A stretch of 64,000 nt of DNA from Vibrio hangzhouensis (GCF_900107935.1 NZ_FNVG01000010.1:107220-171219); one strand, 5' to 3'; positions 54,751-64,000 are shown, counted from the first letter of the stretch. Notes: generated by a model not told the origin, from the sequence alone. Made by a program: numbers and translations.

Positions 54751-55284
54751 ATGTCGCGACTTTTTTTACTTCTCTCTACTTTCGTTTTCACCTCTTTCAC
54801 TCATGCTTCAAATAAAGAGGCTTGGGATACCTTCAGCGACATTGGTGCTTATGGTCTGGTTGGACTTGCAGCAGGATTGCCTGCCTATCAGGGCGACTGG
54901 GAAGGCGTGTGGCAAGCGGGCTTGAGCATTGGCTCGGCATCTGCGATCGGTCTGGTGGGCAAGTATACTATTGATGCACCACGTCCTGACGGCAGTGACA
55001 ATAAAAGTTTTCCTTCCAATCATACTGCGAACGCGTTTGCCTCTGCAACGACGCTCCATATTCGGCATGGTTGGCAGGTTGGTCTGCCTGCTTATGGTGT
55101 CGCCGCTCTGGTCGGCGTTGGTCGAGTTCAGGCTGAGAAGCATTACTGGCGTGATGTCGCTGCGGGAGCTGCCATTGGCGTGTTTACCGGTTGGTTGTTT
55201 ACCGACACACTGGATGACAATGTTCAGCTTTTGCCTTGGGCGAGTTCGAAAGGGGCGGGGGTTTCGGTTACCTATAACTGGTAA
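54751..55284 (+). CDS. PAP2-family phosphatase, exported
   Basis: Periplasmic or membrane-associated phosphatase, 177 residues, with a signal peptide (LFLLLSTFVFTSFTHAS). The three PAP2 catalytic motifs are KYTIDAPRPDG, SFPSNHTA and VGRVQAEKHYWRDV (Arg, His, Asp). It may act on lipid phosphates, undecaprenyl pyrophosphate or phosphatidylglycerophosphate; the sequence does not decide. There is no long helix set, so it is a small soluble-type member. A hairpin without T-run follows at about 55300-55330. Confidence 0.85.
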   Translation: MSRLFLLLSTFVFTSFTHASNKEAWDTFSDIGAYGLVGLAAGLPAYQGDWEGVWQAGLSIGSASAIGLVGKYTIDAPRPDGSDNKSFPSNHTANAFASATTLHIRHGWQVGLPAYGVAALVGVGRVQAEKHYWRDVAAGAAIGVFTGWLFTDTLDDNVQLLPWASSKGAGVSVTYNW

Positions 55285-55356
55285 TACCAAGCTCAACAAG
55301 TCGTCATCCTTGATAAAAGTAATGACGACTTGATCAGCGTGTCATTTGGTTCGACG

Positions 55357-55674
55357 TTAGTCGCGCTTCCAAAGGATATGACAGAACTTATTGTCAGGGT
55401 CACGGCTCACAAGTAGGCGAGCGAAAACGTCATCCAAAACGTCATCGTCTTCGTTGACAAGACCGATGCGGACTTCCGCGTAACTCTCATCCACGTCAAA
55501 ACCCACATGTTGAACCCAATCTGAACCTGTCTCGACCACCTCTGCAGCACCGCGGTCATCAAATTGTGCGGTGAACAGGATCACATCGGCAGCTTCCAGA
55601 TTGTCCGGTGCCATTTCCAGAAAGATATCGTAAGCCGCTTCGATGACGTCATCGTATGAAATCAGTTCAGACAT
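55357..55674 (-). CDS. yciU: YciU/HI1450-family putative double-stranded DNA mimic
   Basis: Very acidic cytoplasmic protein of 105 residues of the UPF0263/HI1450 family, which is thought to mimic DNA and to bind HU-type proteins. The pattern EAAYDIFLEMAPDNLEAADVILF and the ending HILWKRD match the family. Its ATG is 3 bp after the efpL stop, so the two are translated from one transcript. The acidic residues are clustered, as expected for a DNA mimic. Exact partner unknown. Confidence 0.85.
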   Translation of the reverse strand: MSELISYDDVIEAAYDIFLEMAPDNLEAADVILFTAQFDDRGAAEVVETGSDWVQHVGFDVDESYAEVRIGLVNEDDDVLDDVFARLLVSRDPDNKFCHILWKRD

Positions 55675-55677
55675 AAG

Positions 55678-56244
55678 TTACGCTCGGTTCATGTATTTAC
55701 GTTCAGCTGTGTTAATCACAACACGGTCACCTGTTGCAATATACTCAGGCACCTGAACCGTCAGGCCTGTAGACAGGCGAGCTGGTTTCGTGCGAGCAGA
55801 GGCAGAAGCGCCTTTGATCGAAGGGTCGGTTTCTTCGATAACTAGTTCAACGGAAGAAGGTAGTTCCAGACCTACCGCACTACCGTTTACCAAGATAACT
55901 TGAACACCTTGAGTGTCTTCGTTAATGAATAGCAAATCGTCTTCAATCTCATTTTGTTTGAAAGTGAATTGACTGTAATCTTCGTTGTCCATGAAGATGT
56001 ACTCGTCACCATCAACATAAGAGAAGGTAACGTTACGCTTGTTCATCTCAACGGTTTCAAGTGTGTCGTCAGACTTGAAACGCTCATCAACTCTTGAGCC
56101 TGTTGCTAAATCAGTGCAACGTAATTTGTAAATCTTTGCACCACCACGACCGCCAGGAGTCGTTACTTCGATATCTTTGATTAGCAACGTCTTGCCATTT
56201 GATTCAATCGCAAAACCTTTTTTTAGCTCACTTGCCTTAGGCAT
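55678..56244 (-). CDS. yeiP: Elongation factor P-like protein EfpL (YeiP)
   Basis: EF-P paralog of 188 residues that helps ribosomes stalled on proline-rich or related sequences. The three-domain KOW/EF-P fold starts MPKASELKKGFAIESNGKTLL. The loop tip is TPGGRGGAK, with Arg33 where true EF-P has a modified lysine, marking the YeiP/EfpL group. AAGGAAA lies 8 bp before the ATG at 56244; an in-frame start at 56274 is less likely. It is followed immediately by yciU. Confidence 0.93.
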   Translation of the reverse strand: MPKASELKKGFAIESNGKTLLIKDIEVTTPGGRGGAKIYKLRCTDLATGSRVDERFKSDDTLETVEMNKRNVTFSYVDGDEYIFMDNEDYSQFTFKQNEIEDDLLFINEDTQGVQVILVNGSAVGLELPSSVELVIEETDPSIKGASASARTKPARLSTGLTVQVPEYIATGDRVVINTAERKYMNRA

Positions 56245-56402
56245 GGAATGTTTCCTTCGTTTTTGTTTAGACAATCAATTATACGTCCGAAATTAGCCTT
56301 TGCTCAAGATGCAAGTGATGGCTCAACTCAATCAATTGTTGATTGAAACTGCCAGACCTCAACCGTAAAATATGCCTATTCTCAGTCGATCAAAATGAAA
56401 TC

Positions 56403-57170
56403 GTGTCAACGTCAACCCCACTATCAACGCTGATTCCTCAACCGGAATACATCCCAGTCATTGAAGACCTGATTGCTTGTTTGACAACAGGTTTCAGGAC
56501 AAATCTACACAGTGTTTATGTTTATGGTTCAGTCGCACAAGGGCGAGCCATACCGAATGTATCAAATCTGGATGTCGTGGTGGTGACCCGCGAGCCATGC
56601 AAAGACAGTCAAAGCTCCCTGTTTAATACTATCAATTGGCGTTTTCAGCGTGAGTTCGCTTTTGTTCGTGGACTATCGATTCGAACGGCACTAGTCGCGG
56701 AAGTTGCCTCGTTAGAAGCTCTGTTTACCTGGGGCTTTCTGCTAAAACAATGCTGCGTAAACGTTATGGGCGATGATCTCGCTGAGTGCTTTGGGGAGTA
56801 TGTACCCAGCTGGGAAATTGCCAAACAGTGGAATATGGACATCGGTCAAACGGCTCTGGAGCATCGACAACAAGTAGCGTTGGCTAACAGTCAACAAGAG
56901 ATGTTGGTTAGCCAGCGGCAGATGGCTAAAAAGCTTCTTCGTGCTTCTTATGGTCTGGTAATGCATAAAACCAGACGCTGGCTAGATGATCCCGTGGCCT
57001 GTGGTCAGCAATTTCTGACTGTCTATCCAGAACGTGCTCAGACCATAGAGCGATTGGAAATATTGTTGGGTACACGGGCGATCCCTAAACGTTCGGTCGT
57101 CGCTCTGGTGGATGAGTTTGGCCCTTGGTTAGCCAAAGAGTACCAAAAACTGGAATTTAAGATTGGTTAG
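56403..57170 (+). CDS. Pol-beta-type nucleotidyltransferase domain protein
   Basis: About 255 residues. The N-terminal minimal nucleotidyltransferase domain has VYVYGSVAQGRAIPNVSNLDVVVV, with the GS and paired Asp of this superfamily. The C-terminal helical region may be a substrate or RNA/protein-binding module. Target unknown; related proteins modify antibiotics, tRNA or proteins. The start is unclear: a GTG at 56403 gives a natural N-terminus; a TTG at 56343 also opens the frame, and neither has a good ribosome-binding site. It is convergent with polB. Confidence 0.65.
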   Translation: MSTSTPLSTLIPQPEYIPVIEDLIACLTTGFRTNLHSVYVYGSVAQGRAIPNVSNLDVVVVTREPCKDSQSSLFNTINWRFQREFAFVRGLSIRTALVAEVASLEALFTWGFLLKQCCVNVMGDDLAECFGEYVPSWEIAKQWNMDIGQTALEHRQQVALANSQQEMLVSQRQMAKKLLRASYGLVMHKTRRWLDDPVACGQQFLTVYPERAQTIERLEILLGTRAIPKRSVVALVDEFGPWLAKEYQKLEFKIG

Positions 57171-57201
57171 CTCTCTGGCCACGAATTGTGATTTTAAGGG
57201 A

Positions 57202-59580
57202 TCAAAACAAGCCCATTTGCGGGGCACTGAGATCGTCGAAGTTTTGCCCGATGAAAGGAAGAATAGCCTCAGCGACCGGGCGTAGCTGTTTATCAATGTA
57301 ATGCTGATAATCAATGGGAGAGCGCTGGTACTCTTTTGGCTCCGGACCATTAATCGTGATGACGTATTCAATCCGGCCACGATTCTGATATTGAAGAGGC
57401 CTGCCCAATTGTTGATTGATTTCGTCAGCCATCCGTGCGGCCCTGACCTGCGGAGGAATGTTTTTCTGATACTCGTGCAGCTTTCTTCGTAATCGCTTTT
57501 GATACACCAATTGATGGTCGAATTCACCGCGAGCTGTACTTTCAACGAATGAGCGAACGTATTCAGAAGGGTCTTGGTTATGAAATACCATTCTATACAG
57601 ATGCTGCTGAAATTCTTGTGCCAGCGCGGTCCAGTCGGTTCTGGCACTTTCTAGTCCTTTAAAAATGAGTCGCTCATTTTCGCCCTCACCAATTAATCCC
57701 GCATAACGCTTTTTCGATCCGGTTTCTGAACCTCTGATCGTTGGCATCAAAAATTTGTGGTAGTGCGTCTCGTACTCAAGTTCAAGAATCGAATTAAGGT
57801 TGTATTCGTCCTTTAGATACGTAGACCACCATAGATTAATGGAACTGACTAACTGGTTTCCAATTTTGTCGGCATCTTCCGGCGTGAACTTACCGTTAAG
57901 AGAAACAAAGGTAGAGTCCGTATCGCCGTATATCACCTGATATCCTTGCTCTTCGATAAGTCTCCTGGTGGTCTTCATGATTTCATGACCACGCATGGTG
58001 ATAGAAGAGGCGAGTCGAGTATCAAAGAAGCGGCAACCCGACGAGCCAAGCACACCGTAAAATGAATTCATGATGATTTTGATCGCTTGTGAAAATGCTT
58101 TTTCGTTATTAGTTTTTGCGACATCGCGTGCTTTCCACAGGTCTTCGATTAAGTTCGGTAGAAAATGCTGCGTTCTGTGGAATTGACCTCCTCGAAAACC
58201 TGCTACAGCCTGGTGGGATTCTTTGCCCAGTTCCAGTTTTAAACCTTCGATAAGTCCCATCGGATCGATCAAAAATGAACGAATGATCGATGGATACAGG
58301 CTCTTGAAGTCCAACACCAGAACCGAATCATATAGACCAGGAATCGAATCCATAACGTACCCGCCAGGACTCGCGATCCAGTTTTCGGGGTGCAGGCTAG
58401 GGGCAGCATAGTGTGAGCGATGCAGGCGCGGCAAATAAAGGTTGGTAAATGCGGCGACAGAACCGCCCACTCTATCAAGTTCGACGCCAGTCAGTTTTGT
58501 CCGCTCAATAGCGAACTGAAGCAGGTGAGTGTGTTCAAATATGCGGTTCACTAACACACAGTCCTGCAGGTTATACCTGGCCAGTGATGGTTTGTCGCTA
58601 CGGAACATACTGTTGATCTCACTCATCCGATCGTGAACATTGTGAATTGCTTTCCCTTCACCGAGCAGCTCTTGCGATACAGACTCCAGTGACCAGGAGC
58701 GGAAATTGTAGGTTGCCGTCTTTAAGGTATCGATGCCATCCAGCACAACGCGTCCGGGAATAGTAATAAAGCTCTGCTGACTTGAGGGGAGAGTTCTGAA
58801 GTAAGTGCGCTGTTCGTTACGCCCAAGTGACAGAGTGACTTTATTGATTTCCGCTCTTTTGTGGAGCAGTTTGAAGTCGAAGTCAATAACGCTCCAACCC
58901 ACAACAACATCGGGGTCGAAGGCCCTAAACCAGTCATTGAGTGCCAATAGTAGCGCTTTTTCGTCTATAACCCATTGAGTTGGAGTGTCAGTGGGTTGGG
59001 GCTCTCCAATCATAATGACCCGACTGTCTCGTTCGCTATCAAGACCTATCGAGTAGAGCTCTCCTTTTTCTGAGCATTCAATGTCCAGTGAGACAGTATG
59101 CAGCGTAGGAGAGTAATCATCCGCCTTGCATTTTGCCTGGGTAATACGAATAAACGAATTAGGTGTATTGGCGTTGACGACTTCGCTGTGGCCAACCACC
59201 GCCAGGCTTCCCTGAATAAAACGTTCCATCAGAAAACGGTCCGCAAGCTTAATATCGGCTTCCAAGACTAAAATGTCATTACTCAGAAGAATGTCGTTCA
59301 ACTGACGGGCAGAAGCGATAGTCGGACAATAGACAGCTGCAAGGCTTTGACCTTCGAAACTTTTAAGTGTAACGGGCTTGAGTTCAGCAGCGATACCTGC
59401 GACTTTCGCCAGATCTCTCACCGTCTGAACTGCCTGTTGCGGCACAAAAAACACCGGCCTCTGACCTTCAATCAGAACTTGGGTGGGTCCGTACTGAGTG
59501 GAGAGCCACAATTCAATCTGAGGCCCCAGACGGGTATCTCTGGCTTGTCGGGTTAACAGAAACCCCTTATAGATGTTCAA
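57202..59580 (-). CDS. polB: DNA polymerase II
   Basis: Family B replicative-type polymerase of 792 residues (E. coli 783), used in repair and translesion bypass. The N-terminal exonuclease has SLDIECSEKG (ExoI), and the polymerase domain has DFKSLYPSIIRSF (motif A) and YGDTDSTFV (motif C). The start is a TTG at 59580 (MNIYKGFLLTRQARDTR), with AGGA 10 bp upstream. In E. coli polB is LexA-controlled; I see no CTGT-N8-ACAG LexA box upstream here. Confidence 0.95.
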   Translation of the reverse strand: MNIYKGFLLTRQARDTRLGPQIELWLSTQYGPTQVLIEGQRPVFFVPQQAVQTVRDLAKVAGIAAELKPVTLKSFEGQSLAAVYCPTIASARQLNDILLSNDILVLEADIKLADRFLMERFIQGSLAVVGHSEVVNANTPNSFIRITQAKCKADDYSPTLHTVSLDIECSEKGELYSIGLDSERDSRVIMIGEPQPTDTPTQWVIDEKALLLALNDWFRAFDPDVVVGWSVIDFDFKLLHKRAEINKVTLSLGRNEQRTYFRTLPSSQQSFITIPGRVVLDGIDTLKTATYNFRSWSLESVSQELLGEGKAIHNVHDRMSEINSMFRSDKPSLARYNLQDCVLVNRIFEHTHLLQFAIERTKLTGVELDRVGGSVAAFTNLYLPRLHRSHYAAPSLHPENWIASPGGYVMDSIPGLYDSVLVLDFKSLYPSIIRSFLIDPMGLIEGLKLELGKESHQAVAGFRGGQFHRTQHFLPNLIEDLWKARDVAKTNNEKAFSQAIKIIMNSFYGVLGSSGCRFFDTRLASSITMRGHEIMKTTRRLIEEQGYQVIYGDTDSTFVSLNGKFTPEDADKIGNQLVSSINLWWSTYLKDEYNLNSILELEYETHYHKFLMPTIRGSETGSKKRYAGLIGEGENERLIFKGLESARTDWTALAQEFQQHLYRMVFHNQDPSEYVRSFVESTARGEFDHQLVYQKRLRRKLHEYQKNIPPQVRAARMADEINQQLGRPLQYQNRGRIEYVITINGPEPKEYQRSPIDYQHYIDKQLRPVAEAILPFIGQNFDDLSAPQMGLF

Positions 59581-59897
59581 CTAGGTTTTTTCCTACTAGC
59601 GCGAGTCGCTTAACAAAGTGTTACTCAAAATATCAGCCATGAATGACACTGTAAGGGGGAATAGTGTAACAAACACCAACAAAGAGCGAAATTCGATAAA
59701 TATCAACTAAACTGTATAGGTAAAGTGGAGATTTTATAATAGTGATTTATATCGAGTTTTTGTACCTTAATAGCATATGATGTGATTTGAGTTTCATAGT
59801 GGCAAGGGCACACTTTATCTTGATAAATCGAGGGGTTACGGTCATAGTGTATGAGGTTTGTCTAAAATGTAACCTGATGATTTTAAAGTTTTTATGA

Positions 59898-59926
59898 TTG
59901 ACGACTCTGCTTCTTCATCGTAATGT
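59898..59926 (+). promoter_or_regulatory. Possible varA promoter in the 59581-60061 gap
   Basis: TTGACG and TAATGT are separated by 17 bp, about 135 bp before the varA start. The -35 is good (five of six) and the -10 weak. The rest of this 481-bp AT-rich gap shows no gene, repeat or LexA box that I can support. Confidence 0.35.
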
Positions 59927-60061
59927 GTTTGCCAGAGTGTGTGCCCATGCGCGTTTGTGTGTGAGCAATTAGATTTTAAATGAGGTATGATAGTTAGCCA
60001 TGCTGCTATCCACTAACCTCAAGTGGTCGCAGAGCCAATAGATAAGTGTGGAGATACAAGT

Positions 60062-60706
60062 TTGATTAATGTTTTCCTTGTAGATGATCACGAACTGGTT
60101 CGCACAGGGATACGACGTATTATCGAAGACGTCCGTGGAATGAATGTGGCAGGGGAAGCTGACAGTGGTGAAGAAGCCGTAAAATGGTGTCGCAGCAACC
60201 ATGTTGACGTCATTTTAATGGACATGAATATGCCTGGTATTGGCGGTTTGGAAGCAACGAAGAAAATTCTACGCCACAATCCAGACGTTAAGATCATCGT
60301 ATTGACAGTGCATACGGAAAACCCATTTCCGACCAAAGTTATGCAGGCCGGTGCGTCAGGTTACCTGACAAAAGGCGCGGCTCCTGATGAAATGGTAAAC
60401 GCGATTCGTTTGGTTAATAGCGGTCAGCGTTATATCTCTCCAGAGATTGCCCAGCAAATGGCGCTCAGCCAATTTTCATCAGCTTCTGAAAATCCGTTCA
60501 AAGATCTCTCTGAACGTGAACTTCAAATCATGATGATGATTACCAAAGGGCAGAAGGTGACGGATATCTCCGAGCAGTTGAGTCTGAGCCCTAAAACGGT
60601 CAATAGTTATCGTTATCGACTGTTTAGCAAGTTAGATATCAATGGTGATGTTGAACTGACTCATTTAGCTATTCGACACGGAATGTTAGATACTGAGACC
60701 CTATAG
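60062..60706 (+). CDS. varA: Response regulator VarA (GacA/UvrY)
   Basis: NarL/FixJ-type response regulator, 214 residues, of the GacA/UvrY/VarA group. The receiver has phospho-acceptor Asp54 in ILMDMNMPG, and the LuxR-type helix-turn-helix has LSERELQIMMMITKGQKVTDIS and PKTVNSYRYRLF. With the VarS sensor it activates Csr small RNAs. The start is a TTG at 60062 (MINVFLVDDHELVR), with GGAG upstream; the in-frame ATG-type extension from 60023 is not expected. The varA-uvrC-pgsA order is conserved. Confidence 0.95.
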   Translation: MINVFLVDDHELVRTGIRRIIEDVRGMNVAGEADSGEEAVKWCRSNHVDVILMDMNMPGIGGLEATKKILRHNPDVKIIVLTVHTENPFPTKVMQAGASGYLTKGAAPDEMVNAIRLVNSGQRYISPEIAQQMALSQFSSASENPFKDLSERELQIMMMITKGQKVTDISEQLSLSPKTVNSYRYRLFSKLDINGDVELTHLAIRHGMLDTETL

Positions 60707-60719
60707 CTGAGACAGTATC

Positions 60720-62555
60720 GTGTCGGAACACAATTTTGATTCAACATCCTTTCTCAAGACTGTAACGAACCAACCCGGCGTCTACCGTATGTATGACGCC
60801 GAGTCGGTGGTCATCTATGTTGGCAAAGCCAAAGATCTCAAAAAACGCCTTTCTAGTTACTTTCGCAAGCGTGTTGACAGCGAAAAAACCCGAGCGCTCG
60901 TTAGTAATATTGTCAAAATAGATGTCACGGTGACTCACACTGAGACAGAAGCGTTGATTCTCGAGCACAACTACATTAAGCAGTATCTGCCAAAGTACAA
61001 TGTGCTGCTCAGAGATGATAAGTCTTATCCCTATATTTTTCTCTCAGGGCACAAGCACCCCAGACTGTCTATCCATCGCGGAGCAAGACGCAAAAAAGGT
61101 GAGTACTTCGGGCCGTACCCCGACTCCGGGGCGGTGCGACAGACTCTTCATCTTCTGCAAAAAATTTTTCCGGTCAGACAGTGTGAAGACTCGGTTTATG
61201 CCAATCGCAGTCGTCCATGTTTAATGTATCAGATCGGGCGCTGTGCCGGGCCTTGCGTAAGCGCGATAATCAGTGATGAAGAATACCAGGACCTGGTTGG
61301 TTTGCTGCGCCTGTTTTTGCAGGGAAAGGACAACACTGTGCTGCAAATGCTGGTGGATAAAATGGACGAGGCGAGTCGCACTCTTAAGTTTGAAGACGCC
61401 GCGGAATTTCGCGATCAGATTCAGGCCATCAGACGGGTTCAGGAACAGCAGTTTGTGTCAGAAGACAGTGACGATGATATGGATGTTCTTGGCTTTGCTC
61501 AGGAGAACGGAGTGGCGTGTGTTCATATCCTGATGATTCGACAGGGTAAGATTCTGGGAAGTCGCAGCCATTTCCCGAAGATCCCCAATAATACTGAACA
61601 GTCGGAAGTGTTTTACAGCTTCCTGAGCCAGTATTACTTGAATCAAACAGAATCAAGAACTATCCCGACTCGCATTATTTTAAATGACAACCTGATAGAA
61701 GATGTCTCCGATATTGGCCAGGCATTGACTGAAATTGCCGGTCGTAAAGTCATGTTCCACGTTAGCCCGACCGGTGCACGTGGCCGTTATCTAAAATTGT
61801 CTAATACCAACGCATTGACTGCTATTACGACCAAAATTAATCATAAGATGACCATCAATCAGCGCTTCAGGGCACTGCAGGATGCGCTTGATATCGACAG
61901 TATTACCCGAATGGAATGTTTCGATATCAGTCACACAATGGGCGAGAATACCATTGCATCGTGTGTTGTGTTCAACCAGGAAGGCCCAGTGAAGCAGGAG
62001 TATCGTCGATACAACATTTCAGGCATCACCGGAGGCGACGATTACGCGGCGATGGGACAGGTGCTGGAACGTCGTTATTCAAAACAAATCGATGTAGATA
62101 AGATCCCTGACATTATTTTTATTGATGGGGGCAAAGGGCAGTTAAACAGGGCGGTTGAGATAGTCTCCAACTACTGGGGAGACTGGCCTAAGCGTCCACT
62201 TATGATAGGTATCGCAAAAGGCGTTACGCGTAAGCACGGTTTGGAGACATTGATCACTCCTCAAGGACGAGAGTTCAACATGCCAGCTGATGCGCCAGCT
62301 CTGCATCTTATTCAGCATATTCGGGATGAAAGCCATAATCATGCTATTGCCGGCCATAGAGCAAAGCGTGCCAAAGCAAGACGAACCAGTCCACTCGAGG
62401 GAATTGAAGGTGTTGGACCGAAACGACGGCAGGCACTCCTCAAATACATGGGGGGATTGCAAGAACTTAAGCGAGCGAGTGTAGAAGAAATCGCCAAAGT
62501 ACCAGGAATTAGCAATTCTTTGGCAGAAAACATCTATCAAGCATTGAAACACTAA
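60720..62555 (+). CDS. uvrC: Excinuclease ABC subunit C
   Basis: UvrC, 611 residues (E. coli 610), making the two incisions of nucleotide excision repair with UvrAB. N-terminal GIY-YIG nuclease ([24 protein letters not shown]), central UVR domain ([13 protein letters not shown]), RNase H-like nuclease ([14 protein letters not shown] with the catalytic Asp) and a C-terminal helix-hairpin-helix pair ([19 protein letters not shown]). GTG start at 60720, 14 bp after varA, so it is in the same transcript. Confidence 0.97.
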   Translation: MSEHNFDSTSFLKTVTNQPGVYRMYDAESVVIYVGKAKDLKKRLSSYFRKRVDSEKTRALVSNIVKIDVTVTHTETEALILEHNYIKQYLPKYNVLLRDDKSYPYIFLSGHKHPRLSIHRGARRKKGEYFGPYPDSGAVRQTLHLLQKIFPVRQCEDSVYANRSRPCLMYQIGRCAGPCVSAIISDEEYQDLVGLLRLFLQGKDNTVLQMLVDKMDEASRTLKFEDAAEFRDQIQAIRRVQEQQFVSEDSDDDMDVLGFAQENGVACVHILMIRQGKILGSRSHFPKIPNNTEQSEVFYSFLSQYYLNQTESRTIPTRIILNDNLIEDVSDIGQALTEIAGRKVMFHVSPTGARGRYLKLSNTNALTAITTKINHKMTINQRFRALQDALDIDSITRMECFDISHTMGENTIASCVVFNQEGPVKQEYRRYNISGITGGDDYAAMGQVLERRYSKQIDVDKIPDIIFIDGGKGQLNRAVEIVSNYWGDWPKRPLMIGIAKGVTRKHGLETLITPQGREFNMPADAPALHLIQHIRDESHNHAIAGHRAKRAKARRTSPLEGIEGVGPKRRQALLKYMGGLQELKRASVEEIAKVPGISNSLAENIYQALKH

Positions 62556-62603
62556 AGAAAATCCCGCAACATAAAGACGCAGTAGAAAAGAGCCGATAAC
62601 AAT

Positions 62604-63161
62604 ATGCGTTTAAACATTCCTAACATTCTGTCTTTGTTGAGATTATTTCTCATCCCGGTATTCATTGTCGTGTTTTACCTCCCATACAGCTGGGCGCCAT
62701 TCGCCTCCGCTATGGTTTTCTGGGTGGCGGGATTCACCGACTGGCTAGATGGGATGTTGGCAAGAAAACTTGGCCAAACCTCGCGATTTGGGGCGTTTAT
62801 TGACCCTGTCGCTGATAAAGTACTTGTAGCCACGGCGCTAATTCTGATTACAGAACATTTCCATAGTATTTGGGTGACTATTCCTGCGGTAACGATGATT
62901 GCGCGAGAAATCATTATTTCGGCTCTGCGTGAGTGGATGGCGGAAATTGGTAAGCGTGCGAGCGTTGCGGTTTCTTGGGTCGGCAAAGTAAAGACAGTGA
63001 CTCAGATGTTTGCGCTTTGGGTACTGATCTGGCGATATGATGATTGGATGGTCTGGGTTGGCTTTGTTGCGTTGTATGTTGCAACGGTCCTTACCTACTG
63101 GTCAATGTTCCAATACCTGGCCGCGGCCAAGGATGATTTGTTGAACGCAGATAATGAATAG
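62604..63161 (+). CDS. pgsA: Phosphatidylglycerophosphate synthase
   Basis: Inner-membrane CDP-alcohol phosphatidyltransferase, 185 residues, making phosphatidylglycerophosphate from CDP-diacylglycerol and glycerol-3-phosphate. The catalytic motif DGxxAR-x8-GxxxDxxxD is complete (Asp49, Asp67, Asp71 in [20 protein letters not shown]). About four to five helices surround it. It lies 48 bp after uvrC, in the operon-like block that ends with the tRNA cluster. Confidence 0.96.
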   Translation: MRLNIPNILSLLRLFLIPVFIVVFYLPYSWAPFASAMVFWVAGFTDWLDGMLARKLGQTSRFGAFIDPVADKVLVATALILITEHFHSIWVTIPAVTMIAREIIISALREWMAEIGKRASVAVSWVGKVKTVTQMFALWVLIWRYDDWMVWVGFVALYVATVLTYWSMFQYLAAAKDDLLNADNE

Positions 63162-63172
63162 TGGTTAGGAAG

Positions 63173-63198
63173 AGGCGAGCGATATGCTCGCCTTTTTT
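63173..63198 (+). terminator. Terminator after pgsA
   Basis: AGGCGAGC and GCTCGCCT form an 8-bp GC-rich stem followed by TTTTTT. It separates pgsA from the tRNA operon. Confidence 0.85.
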
Positions 63199-63400
63199 GA
63201 CACTTATGAATGAGTTATCAGTGCAGTTCGCCTTTTTAACCCTCTTTCAAATACTAACCTTCGTGGACCAAACTGGACTGAAGATAAGCTGGATTACAAG
63301 TTTTCTAGGCAAAAATGTGTATGTTTTTGCTAGAAAATTGAGCAAATTGGCGCTTTTTGGATGTTTCTTAGTCAAACGATTTAAAATATTAAAAAACGTG

Positions 63401-63428
63401 TTGACTCATTTTCCTGATTGCGTAAAAT
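63401..63428 (+). promoter_or_regulatory. Strong promoter of the tRNA operon
   Basis: TTGACT (63401) and TAAAAT (63423) are separated by 16 bp, then a GC-rich discriminator (GCCTCCCG) typical of stringently controlled stable-RNA genes. It is 70 bp before tRNA-Cys. The 345-bp gap 63162-63506 otherwise holds only the pgsA terminator. Confidence 0.8.
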
Positions 63429-63506
63429 GCCTCCCGTACTCAAGAGGAACTGAACAAAACAAAGTGAACAACAGGTTTTGTTAACAGGTTTCAGAGTAAC
63501 AATTAA

Positions 63507-63580
63507 GGCGCCTTGGCAGAGTGGCTATGCAGCGGATTGCAAATCCGTGGACCTCGGTTCGACTCCGGGAGGCGCCTCCA
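63507..63580 (+). tRNA. tRNA-Cys (GCA)
   Basis: Full cloverleaf: acceptor GGCGCCT/AGGCGCC, anticodon GCA in TTGCAAA, TTCGACTC T-loop, and encoded CCA. First of four tRNA genes in one unit after pgsA, as in E. coli (glyW-cysT-leuZ). Confidence 0.97.
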
Positions 63581-63598
63581 TTCTCTCTTTGAGAATGT

Positions 63599-63674
63599 GC
63601 GACACTAGCTCAGTTGGTAGAGCGCAACCTTGCCAAGGTTGAGGTCACGAGTTCGAACCTCGTGTGTCGCTCCA
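63599..63674 (+). tRNA. tRNA-Gly (GCC), copy 1
   Basis: 76-nt cloverleaf: acceptor GCGACAC/GTGTCGC, anticodon GCC in TTGCCAA, GTTCGAACC T-loop region, encoded CCA. Confidence 0.97.
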
Positions 63675-63739
63675 AATTATAGTGATATGGCCTTGATGGC
63701 GGTATCAAGATGGTGTCTCCATCGCAAAGGATTTTGCGT

Positions 63740-63826
63740 GCCCTGGTGGTGGAATTGGTAGACACAAGGGATTTAAAATCCCTCGACGTTCGCGTTGTGC
63801 CGGTTCAAGTCCGGCCCGGGGCACCA
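63740..63826 (+). tRNA. tRNA-Leu (TAA)
   Basis: 87-nt class II tRNA with a long variable arm: acceptor GCCCTGG/CCGGGGC, anticodon TAA in TTTAAAA, encoded CCA. Confidence 0.97.
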
Positions 63827-63854
63827 TCTCAAAATTAAGTCTGAAAAGACAAAT

Positions 63855-63930
63855 GCGACACTAGCTCAGTTGGTAGAGCGCAACCTTGCCAAGGTTGAGG
63901 TCACGAGTTCGAACCTCGTGTGTCGCTCCA
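63855..63930 (+). tRNA. tRNA-Gly (GCC), copy 2
   Basis: 76 nt, identical at every position to the copy at 63599-63674, including the CCA end. Confidence 0.97.
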
Positions 63931-63940
63931 AACACTAAAA

Positions 63941-63966
63941 CCCTAGCAGAAATGCTGGGGTTTTTT
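63941..63966 (+). terminator. Terminator of the tRNA operon
   Basis: CCCTAGCA and TGCTGGGG pair over eight positions (one G-T) with loop GAAA, followed by TTTTTT. It lies 10 bp after the last tRNA. Confidence 0.9.
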
Positions 63967-64000
63967 CGTTTTAGATTTCGTCCGCAATGGTTGATTTGAA

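Noticed and set aside
55298..55332. 10-bp hairpin AAGTCGTCAT/ATGACGACTT as a terminator between PAP2 and yciU
   Set aside because: No T-run on either side; not called as a terminator, though it could still be a weak one.
59581..59800. LexA box before polB
   Set aside because: E. coli polB is SOS controlled, but I found no CTGT-N8-ACAG sequence in this gap; CTGTATA near 59711 is only a half-site.
63161..63484. 107-codon plus-strand frame after pgsA
   Set aside because: It starts at the pgsA stop, runs through the pgsA terminator and the tRNA promoter, and has no ribosome-binding site.

Overview
The window is a stretch of a gammaproteobacterial chromosome that looks like Vibrio (Vibrionaceae). 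The evidence is the varA(uvrY/gacA)-uvrC-pgsA-tRNA block, a torE-torC-torA operon, a DUF4250 gene, an AceI-type efflux gene beside a LysR regulator, and a polysaccharide locus arranged like the symbiosis polysaccharide (syp) locus of Vibrio fischeri. Most genes are intact and densely packed. I see no insertion sequence, prophage or CRISPR array.

Layout. 1-7342: the end of an RND/MMPL exporter, an outer-membrane barrel protein, a DUF4397 lipoprotein, a dCMP-deaminase-like enzyme, a Sel1-repeat protein and a PLP-dependent deaminase/desulfhydrase. 7779-15353 (+): a complete arnBCADTEF operon for adding 4-amino-4-deoxy-L-arabinose to lipid A. 15373-30147 (-): a 13-gene exopolysaccharide locus in the order sypA-B-C-D-G-H-like-L-like-M-N-O-P-Q-R, without the sypE/sypF regulators, a flippase or two of the usual glycosyltransferases. 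30321-41412: ygiQ, a membrane protein, DUF4250, YchJ-like and EAL/HDOD genes, lpxH, ppiB, cysS, tdk, and a LysR/epimerase/efflux group. 41475-45608: small conserved genes, a large coiled-coil lipoprotein, a FocA-type channel and a lone FetB-like permease. 46026-49914: torECA for TMAO respiration. 50032-60061: a GH36 alpha-galactosidase, a Fur-box-controlled metal transporter, Mn-dependent pyrophosphatase, DUF2750, PAP2, yciU-efpL, a nucleotidyltransferase and DNA polymerase II. 60062-63966: varA, uvrC, pgsA and a Cys-Gly-Leu-Gly tRNA operon.

The most coherent system is the syp-like locus. It encodes a sigma-54 activator (SypG). On the minus strand I find four matches to the sigma-54 promoter with correct -24/-12 spacing, in front of sypA, the polymerase/ligase-like gene, sypM and sypP. 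Three of them have a TTCTCA-N3-TGA element 60-90 bp upstream; one of these elements lies inside the terminator hairpin of ygiQ. This reproduces the V. fischeri SypG regulon layout in a shortened locus. Other regulatory sites read from the sequence are tandem tor-box-like decamers before torE, two Fur boxes before the metal transporter, an inverted pair of perfect DnaA boxes at 44738-44764, and a hairpin terminator inside the arn operon between arnD and arnT.

Family assignments rest on motifs and domain order read by eye. No database search was possible, so species, exact start codons and SypG binding remain inferences.
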